Shown here: piece after piece, positions 56,872 through 64,000 of the stretch | How the letters are laid out: every line of letters begins with the position of its first letter | How positions within the stretch are numbered: position 1 is the stretch's first letter | Assembly (NCBI RefSeq): GCF_000499845.2 | Contig: NC_023750.2 | Span: 12,031,285 to 12,095,284, forward strand | DNA from: Phaseolus vulgaris | Taxonomy: Eukaryota > Streptophyta > Magnoliopsida > Fabales > Fabaceae | Direction: 5' to 3' | DNA: 64,000 nt | Translations under genes and position numbers: made by a program | Notes under the pieces: model-generated | Told to the model about the DNA's origin: nothing | What the model saw: only the letters and a program-made list of their open reading frames with translations | Databases searched by the model: none

Positions 56872-58120
56872 CAACTGAAATAAAACTTTAAATTGGCTGC
56901 GTTCTAGCTGTGTGGAATGGGGCCTCCTTCCAGAGTTTCAAGCTTGTACGAACCATTCCCTTTAGCCTCGGTTATTCTGAAGGGTCCGGTCCACTTGGGA
57001 GACAACTTGTTCTCCAACTCATATGGATGAGTCTTTCACATAACCAGGTCAGCTACTTGGAACTGTCGCGGCTTCACCTTAGAACTGTACTGATGTTCTA
57101 CCCTTCTTTTCACAGCTTCAGCCTTTATCCTCACCTCTTCTCTGGCCTCATCTAACAGGTATAGATTCACCCTTCTTTCCTCGTTGGACTCCTCTGCCAC
57201 AAAGCTTTGGAAACGAGGGGAGCTCTCGTGAATTTTAATGGGATCATGGCTTCCGACCCGTACACTAGGCTGAACGGCGTCTCCATGGTGGAAGATTGAG
57301 GCGTGGTGTGGTAAGCCCACACGATCCTTGGTACTTCTTCTGCCCACGCCCCCTTAGCTTTCTCAAGTCTTCGCTTCAACCCCCACAACAATATTTTGTT
57401 CGTGGGCTCCACTTGTCCGTTTGTCTGGGGGTGTTCGACAGACGCGAACACCTGCTTGATGCCTACCTCTAAGCATAACTTATTCATTTGCAGGCTAGCG
57501 AACTGAGTGCCATTATCTGAAATGATACGCCTCGGCACACCGAAGTGACATACGATATTCTTCCATACGAAGTGTTGTACCTTATGTGCAGTGATTTGCG
57601 CCACTGGTTCTGCCTCTATCCACTTCGTGAAGTACTCGATGGCGACTATTAAGTACTTCATCTGCCTCATCGCCAAAGGGAAAGGCCCCAGAATGTCGAT
57701 TCCCCAAGTGTGGAAAGGCCACGGGCTATAAATCGACCTCAACTCTTCTGGAGGCACCTTGTGCCAATCAGCGTGCATCTGGCACTGCTTGCATCGCTGG
57801 GCATACCTCAGACAATCCTCCCTCACTGACGACCAGTAAAACCCCGCACAGATCACCTTGGATGCTAGTGATCTCCCCCCTGCGTGGCTTCCACAGATCC
57901 CTTCGTGGAGTTCCGACATTATCCTCGTGCACTCGTCGCCGCTCACACATGTCAGAATTGGGTGCGTGAACCCATGCCTGAATAGACTCCATCGATGAGA
58001 GTGTACCTTGCGGAATTTTTCTTTATCCTTTTGCCCTCTCCAGGCTCCGCTGAGAGAATCCCATCTACGATGTATCGCCTGTAAGGCGTCATCCATGTAT
58101 CCCCTTTTTCCAAGACGCAC
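56872..58120 (-). pseudogene. Tat-like integrase, frameshifted near the C-terminus
   Basis: The open frame 58120-57167 contains the zinc region (ELHEGICGSH ... CKQCQMH), the catalytic core with WGIDILGPFP, IISDNGTQF and HPQTNGQVEPTNK (both Asp and the Glu present), and AYHTTPQSSTMETPF. A frameshift near 57230 moves the rest into 57347-57036 (SNEERRVNLYLLDEARE, VADLVM). A TGA then precedes KTHPYELENKLSPKWTGPF, which ends near 56872. This is the best-preserved Tat integrase in the window. Confidence 0.85.
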
Positions 58121-58502
58121 ACCTGCATTCCACCCTCCTCTTCGGGCGAGGCCGCATAAACGCTGATTCTGGGGGCCCTCGCCGTGTCTTGAATTAAAGA
58201 CCGATGACTCCTCGGCTTTCCCCTCGTCGTGCTGATATGGAGGACATCCACCCTATTATCTGCCACAAACTTTTGCGGCGTCTTGAGTGTTTCCTGGATG
58301 ACTGTCCTCTGCCTTTCCCCCTTGCCTGAGACGCCGCGAGATCCGCCTGCATGCGCTCTTGCTCAACATTTGATGCTTCCATTGCTTCCTGCAATCCCTG
58401 CATCATATTCATGACCTGCTGCATGGTCATATCTCCACTCTCAGCATGTGTCGAACTTTTCCTGGTTGTCCTCATTTTCTTGCAATTCTTGGAAATCTTC
58501 AA
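58121..58502 (-). pseudogene. gag start joined to RNase H end by deletion
   Basis: ATG at 58502; the frame has GDMTMQQVMNMMQGLQEAME, like the gag start of the neighbouring Tat-like element. After AASQAR (about 58325) the sequence becomes pol tether text, which in the correct frame reads FVADNRVDVLHI and then DTWMTPYRRYIVDGIL. So most of gag, protease, reverse transcriptase and RNase H are missing, and the join is out of frame. Confidence 0.75.
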
Positions 58503-58937
58503 CTGTTACGGTGGTTCTTGACAACTTTTCCGGAAAAAGAAACGGAAACGCGAACGAACGGTGGAAACTTCAAGAAAACGGAGAACAGATGGTTGAAACT
58601 GATCAAGACCGAAGAAAACGGTGGAAACTGAACTGGACCGGAAAATGATTGGTGCAAACAGAGCAAATCACGAACAAACCACGAACAGCGGTGGTTCTTC
58701 AGCAAACTCCAAAGAAACTACGAACAAACGGTGGAAACTGAGCAAACTTCCACGATGAACGGTGAATTGATCTGAACTTCACCAACGAACGATTAAAACT
58801 TGAACTAGACCGAAAGCGATCGGTGAAACTGTGTAAACTTAACGATGAACGGTGGATCTTGGAATATTCTTGGAAACTATCATGAAAACTACGACTGAAC
58901 CCCTGAAGAATTGCGGTGGGACTGATGTTTTAAATCT
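58503..58937 (-). other. 5' leader with short degenerate repeats
   Basis: On the plus strand CGGTGGAAACTGA-like phrases recur about eight times between 58555 and 58855 at irregular spacing. No ORF supported. Confidence 0.6.
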
Positions 58938-58955
58938 GCCCCACGGTGGGCGCCA
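58938..58955 (-). other. primer-binding site, Lys tRNA (CUU) type
   Basis: Plus strand GCCCCACGGTGGGCGCCA, identical to the site at 50508-50525, two bases from the LTR. Confidence 0.8.
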
Positions 58956-58957
58956 AA

Positions 58958-59932
58958 TGTTCCTGCTGGTTGACCGAGAAGATCTTCGTGCGTTGCTTTG
59001 ACTCGAATACCGAGAACTCCTTCGCCTCCGATTCAGATCTTCACCCTACACCGCCGTGAGTACCTGAAAAAAAGTGAGCAAAGGGCGCCCTCGCAGCCGT
59101 TTGCACTCCGACGATCAAGTTAGCAAACAGAAAACACCAAACACCTCCGTATCAGAGCACCGTAACTGAATGCTCTGAAGGTGTGTAACAGAATTGTAAC
59201 TAACTTCTCTCTCTCCAATCACTCATAAGCGAGCAAATGATTAGAGTCTGTGTGAAATCTGTAAAATGTACCTTACTAAGCTTTCAGAGAAGCTTATATA
59301 CCTTGGGTTTCAGTGCTTACTGCCACGTGGCCTTTCTAACTTAACCGCAACTCCACGTGGAAGGCCTTACGACACTGTAACCCAACTTAGGGAAATTCCA
59401 ACATGTAAGTCTTCCTTCCTCGAAGTACATATGGCGCGAGGGGTGACTACCTGTGTGCCAACTCATGCGCCCCAACTTCTAGTCACTCGCCCTGGGAGTG
59501 TATCTGCCTTCCTCTCGTACCATGCACATGGTTCACCCCTGGGCGTGGCCCTCTCCTGGGTCGTATCTCTCCCAGGGATTCTCTAGAAGTGGCGTGGGTA
59601 CTTCACGAGTCAAGTTACTCCCCATTGGTACTGGGACTATGGCCTTGAAGCCACCTCTCTTCTCTTTATTACTATTCTGAGGTACCGGGGCCCGAGGCCT
59701 CCTCGCCCGTACCGTGGCCTCTTACTATGCCGCCCCTCCACGGTTTTCCCTACCCTTAGGTATCGGGGGGTGACATTATCGACGCCTCAACCTGGCGACG
59801 CCCTCACCTAGCGACGCCCAAAGTGGTCAATCTATTGACTTTCTTCCTTGGGGCCCCTTGGTGGGTCTCACCATATGTTTGACTTTGACTTTGACTTTGA
59901 CTTTGGTCAACACCCGGGGACGGGTCGATACA
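58958..59932 (-). repeat. 5' LTR with TTTGAC array
   Basis: 975 bp, TGTTCCTGCT to GGGTCGATACA on the plus strand; four TTTGAC hexamers at 59878-59901. The shared motif at 59102 has one change (TTAG for TCAG). It lacks a segment of about 20 bp present near 51945-51970 in the other LTR. Confidence 0.9.
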
Positions 59933-59937
59933 ATTAT

Positions 59938-62900
59938 ATATAAAAAAAATTAAAGAGGTAACTCAAACATATTTCTCTAATTTCCTTTTTTTTATTAAAT
60001 TTCTATTTTATTTTATATATTATTTTTTAAAATTAAAAACACATATTTTATATACAATTTTAGAAAATAATTGAAAGTTGTATATTTCATATATTTCAAT
60101 TTTTTTAATTTTTCTTTTAATTTGATGGATCATAATATTTTACACTGAAAACATATAATTTTTATATGATTTTATACAGAAATCGTATATGAAATGTACT
60201 GCTTTTTTTCAAATCGTAAATAGATTTGACAATTTTCGTTTGAATAAATCATATATTGATTTTGTGATTTACTTTTTTTTTAAAAAAAAAAAATTGTCCA
60301 TATTAGAAATTTTCTTTTAAAATTGTATTACATTGGAAAAAATATCAGGTTTGCGCATTTCTCAATGATAGTAGAGGTTACATGTAAGAGAGGACATTTA
60401 ATAAATAAAATTTTATGTGTTATAAAAATTCTAAAAAATTCTATAAAAATTACCAACTTCTTCTACATTATATTACAATTAAAAGGGAATAGGTTTTTTT
60501 CAGGAAAATAAGACTTACTTAGCATCAGTATTAATTATATTTTTAGTTCCATTAATTCAATTTTAGTCTTTTAACTTAAAAAAATAATTTAATTTTTCTT
60601 AAAAATAATTTTAGTATCTAATAGCAAATTTTAAGAAATCAAATTAGCGTTCTCGAAAGCAAAAATATAATTAAATAAAACATTTTATACAAATTTTGTT
60701 AAGATCGTTAATAAATATATAATTAAGAAGGTAAAAAAAATTATACTTTTTAAGCGATTTAAAAATATTATTTTATTTTTGAAAAAATAAACTCAAGAAA
60801 TTATTATTAGATGATAGTGTAGAAAATCATTGGCCTTTTATTAGTTTGATAAAATGTTTATTAAAATAAAGATATATATGAACCTATGTTATTTTTTTAT
60901 TTCAAAAACATTCAAATAGTGCATATTAATTCAAATTCAGAAAATAAATAACTTTTAATTTTTTTTCCTCTGTGCACCCATAAACTAACAAAATCAAAAT
61001 TAACTTTATTTATTAACTGACAGTTTGCTGCATCTGAGACAAAAAAAAAAGACAGCGATTCCAAGAAAAGTTATAAAATAGATTAAAGTAGCCAATAAAA
61101 TGAAAAAATATACTTAAATGCTTTAAGAAAAACAGTAATTTGAAAAATGTGGGAGCATCGTATAATTCGGCCAAAACATTTTCTAAAACACCAAAATTAT
61201 ATGAAATACATTATTAAAATACAGATTTAAATATGTTTGTTAATCTGAAAAATATATTTTTCTTTCGGTATGTAATATATCTTAAAAAAATTCATCTTTT
61301 ATATTTTTTTATCCCTAAAATGTTATTTAAAACACTTTATTTCACTATTCAAAATTAATTAAAAAATTAGGATAAAATCAAAATGAAAATTTATTATGAA
61401 AGAAAAAAGATTAAAGAAAAATCATTGGGAACGAAAACAAAATTCAACAGTTTGATCAATGATAAAAAAATCTGAGTCTAAAATATATAATAAATATTTT
61501 TAATTTTTAAGAGAAATATAAATAATATTTATCACTCTCATATAGTCTTAACAAAGCTAGTCAAAGATTAATTACCGTATCTCTACGTACTTTGACTTAG
61601 CTAAACTTTTGCCGTATTTTGTGCTGAGAGTATACTGTAATAGTACTCATGATTAAAGAGAAATACTGTAACCCTATTCATGAATAAAAGAATGCCATAG
61701 TGGTATTAAATGTTTAATAATATTATATTATTAGATAAAATTAATGAGAATTTATTATTATGAAATGGATTTCCAATACCAAACAACACCCATATATATT
61801 TCATGATCTGTAATGTATATTGCCTTTACATAACTTCTAAGATATAAAAAAAAAAAAAAAAAAAAAACTAATTACGTGATTACGTTTTCATTCTAGAAAG
61901 TAATAACCTATTAAAAATATAATAAATAAGTAAATATTTCATAAAATTTTATCTATATATATTTTCATCAAATGTCAAATACAACTTTGGATTAAGATAT
62001 AATCATCTAATTACTTTTTATTTATTTATAGTGTTGTTACATATGTAAAACCGGTATATGCTTAATATCTTGAAATGCAAAGGTATCATTTGGTTTAGAA
62101 TACCTTAATTTGTATATCTCAAAATGTTTTAACAAATCTTCTAGATCTTAAGATGAAGGTAGACTTAAGCAAGCAACCATGTCTTTCTTATGCAAAAACA
62201 TCAACTTTTCTTATTTTTTTGTCATTAATCTTTCCATTGATTAGGGTTCTTGTAATCTTTAAAATTGTCTTCTTTAAAATTCCTTAAAAACAAAAATTAA
62301 ATGGAAAGGGAAATGAAAGAGAGAACTTCTATTGAAAAAAATTTTCACTCCTATATTAACAAAAATAAAGATAAATATAGTTTAAAGCTATGATAATTGC
62401 ATCAAATTAACATAAAAATATATGTGGATGACACTTATAATAAGGAAGTTCTTAGAAGATGTTTGGGGATGAGACCTTCATCATGCTTCCCTTTAGACTT
62501 TCCAGGTCAAATCTATTATTACATTTATGTAAAAGTCCAATTTGTATCAAACTTATGTGTTGTCAAAATATTAAAAATAATAATTCTCCTTACTTTTATT
62601 TCTTTTGAAAATAATACTTTAAATTTTTATTTTATCTCACTTATTTTTATTTTTATTTTCACAAATAGTCATTATAAACTTTAATTTTATAATGATTGAT
62701 CTTAAGATTTATTTATTTTACAAAATAAACGCCTCAAGATCTAATTGCTATTCGATTTATCCTTAAAACCTATATTTTATCCAGTAAATTATTTCTCTTA
62801 AAATTTAACCATTCATTATTTTATTTTAGTTTTGCTATACTAATTTTTGCATATTTAAAACACAGTGACAAATATGAACTATAAGATATAAAAGGGAAAT

Positions 62901-63672
62901 TCATAAAACTTAATTAATAGAGCAAAAATATTTTATTTTTTTTAATTCTAAATTTTTTATTTATTTTAATTTTTGAGAAGATGATTTAAAAAAATGAATA
63001 TATGGTTGAGACTCAAATAAATAAATAGTCGAGATTTCTTCTTATCTAGTAATTTAACCCCAATTTAATACAAGAGACTATTTATGAAAGGAGTAAATTT
63101 TTAAAAATTAATTAAATTGAAATTCAAGATCTATGTGCATGAAGAGATCAAATTTATAAAATAATTAACATAAAGTATTTATTTATAAGGGGCTAAGTTC
63201 TTAACATATATTAAGTGAGTTAAATTAAAACAAAACATATTAGAACAAAATAATTAATTCTCCAAATAAATTTGGACAACATTAAAGTTTAAAATATCCC
63301 TTTTGTAGAAGAAATTAAGTTTTAGTAAGATAAATACTTTTTCTTTTTAAAAAAACAGAACATGTAAAGAAAAAAAAAAGGGAAATATTTTGTAATTTCC
63401 CTTGCTGTGAATAAATAAGAACAGACAATCTACAACTTCAAAATCATAACAATTGTGTTGAATTACAGAGAATGTAACTTCATTTAATCTAACATCAGTC
63501 TTGGGTTATTAGGCAGAACTGAGAAAGTTAGACCAGAAATGAAGGAAGTCAGAAAATGAGTTGTTTATGTTTTTATGAAAATGAAAAAGAAAGGGTGAGA
63601 TTAATGTCACTGTCCAGGCCGAGCAATTGGTGGAAACAGTGAAAGTCAGCTTTCCACTCAATTAATTGTACA
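59938..63672. other. AT-rich intergenic, no gene seen
   Basis: No supported ORF. A 22-base A run at 61846-61867 might be a retroposon tail, but nothing recognisable precedes it. Confidence 0.6.
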
Positions 63673-63680
63673 TATAAATA
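63673..63680 (+). promoter_or_regulatory. TATA box of MDL gene
   Basis: TATAAATA, about 120 bp upstream of the ATG, which would leave a 5' untranslated region of roughly 90 bp. Confidence 0.6.
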
Positions 63681-63795
63681 CATGCACATACAAGATGGGG
63701 TTGCAGCAAACTCCAACTTGAATTGGTTGAAACTATCATTTGGTTTCCCAATAAGAAAGGAGAAGAAGAGTCAGAGGCAAAAGATAGGATAAGAT

Positions 63796-63906
63796 ATGCC
63801 TTGCCTTTACATCTCCACCAACATTAACTTAGATGGAATCAACATCGATCCAATCTTTTCTCAAGCCACTACTGCTGTTTCCACTATTATCGGCAAACCA
63901 GAGAAG
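63796..63906 (+). CDS. MDL: MIF/D-dopachrome tautomerase-like protein, exon 1 (cut by window end)
   Basis: ATG at 63796 opens 37 codons: MPCLYISTNINLDG, then DPIFSQATTAVSTIIGKPEK. A GT donor (AAG followed by GTATGCC) comes at 63907. The start MPCL with Pro2, which is the catalytic base in animal MIF tautomerases, and the IIGKPE block match plant MIF-like (MDL) proteins of about 115 residues. The intron is phase 0 and continues to the window edge; the remaining exons lie outside. Plant MDLs are small cytosolic or peroxisomal proteins with weak or no tautomerase activity; their roles are not settled. This is the only credible host gene in the window. Confidence 0.85.
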
Positions 63907-64000
63907 GTATGCCACACTCCCTTTCTCTTTAGTCACTCTTTTTTTCCAATTAATCTGTTCTCAATTCTTAGTCTGTGTGAAAATTCTTTTGGGTTGCCTC

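Larger units (their letters stand above)
51676..59932 (-). mobile_element. Tat-like gypsy element with antisense gene, TSD ATTAT
   Basis: An 8257-bp minus-strand element with LTRs 58958-59932 (5') and 51676-52676 (3'), duplication ATTAT at 51671-51675 and 59933-59937, a Lys-tRNA-type primer site, and a purine tract. A deletion joins the start of gag to the end of RNase H; integrase follows. Between integrase and the 3' LTR are a tandem-repeat region and a gene on the opposite strand. The ends and duplication are exact, so the internal deletion either preceded a helper-assisted insertion or occurred afterward. Confidence 0.9.

Noticed and set aside
61846..61867. Poly-A tail of a SINE or processed pseudogene
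   Set aside because: No recognisable retroposon body or duplication beside the A run; most likely a simple repeat.
1..64000. CRISPR arrays, operons, ribosome-binding sites or riboswitches
   Set aside because: The tandem repeats lack unique equal-length spacers, and the content is clearly plant nuclear DNA.

Overview
This is plant nuclear DNA, most likely from a dicot and probably a legume (inferred from the style of the LTR retrotransposons; no species is claimed). AT-rich intergenic sequence alternates with dense nests of LTR retrotransposons. Only one host gene is supported: the first exon of a MIF/D-dopachrome-tautomerase-like (MDL) gene at 63796-63906, which runs off the right edge. Nearly all other readable protein is retroelement or transposon protein, mostly broken by stops, frameshifts and deletions.

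Layout. 1-9216 is a nest. Minus-strand Ty1/copia gag (947-1708) and LTR (8534-9216) remnants flank a 5'-truncated plus-strand Ty3/gypsy Tat-like element (1709-8533), which is itself interrupted by a copia solo LTR (3248-5058, duplication TAAGT). 9.2-22.4 kb is AT-rich, with an 87-bp tandem repeat, two LINE fragments, and a 2.9-kb CACTA element (16587-19470, duplication ATG) carrying a Ulp1-like protease remnant. 22389-27901 is a complete but non-autonomous gypsy element with one gag-protease ORF (duplication GTTTC). 28128-29182 is a copia LTR. 29466-30381 is a Tat-like solo LTR (duplication GGTTT). 33859-38516 is a nearly intact copia element (duplication GAATT) whose gag-pol is broken by one stop; it lies inside an older unidentified reading frame.

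41324-51244 is a minus-strand Tat-like element whose left LTR is split by a minus-strand, possibly CRM-like chromovirus (41861-47707). 51676-59932 is another minus-strand Tat-like element (duplication ATTAT) that lost gag-to-RNase H but kept integrase. It carries an additional gene on the opposite strand, between pol and the 3' LTR. The 5'-truncated element in the first 9 kb carries a homologous gene in the same antisense position.

The most unexplained pattern is in the copia-derived sequence. One family repeatedly carries pairs of an AACCGGTT-like palindrome starting exactly 21 bp apart (seven pairs located). A second copia LTR carries five pairs of an AAATCTGTTC-like motif starting exactly 20 bp apart. 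The constant spacing of about two helical turns suggests paired protein-binding sites, but this is inference.
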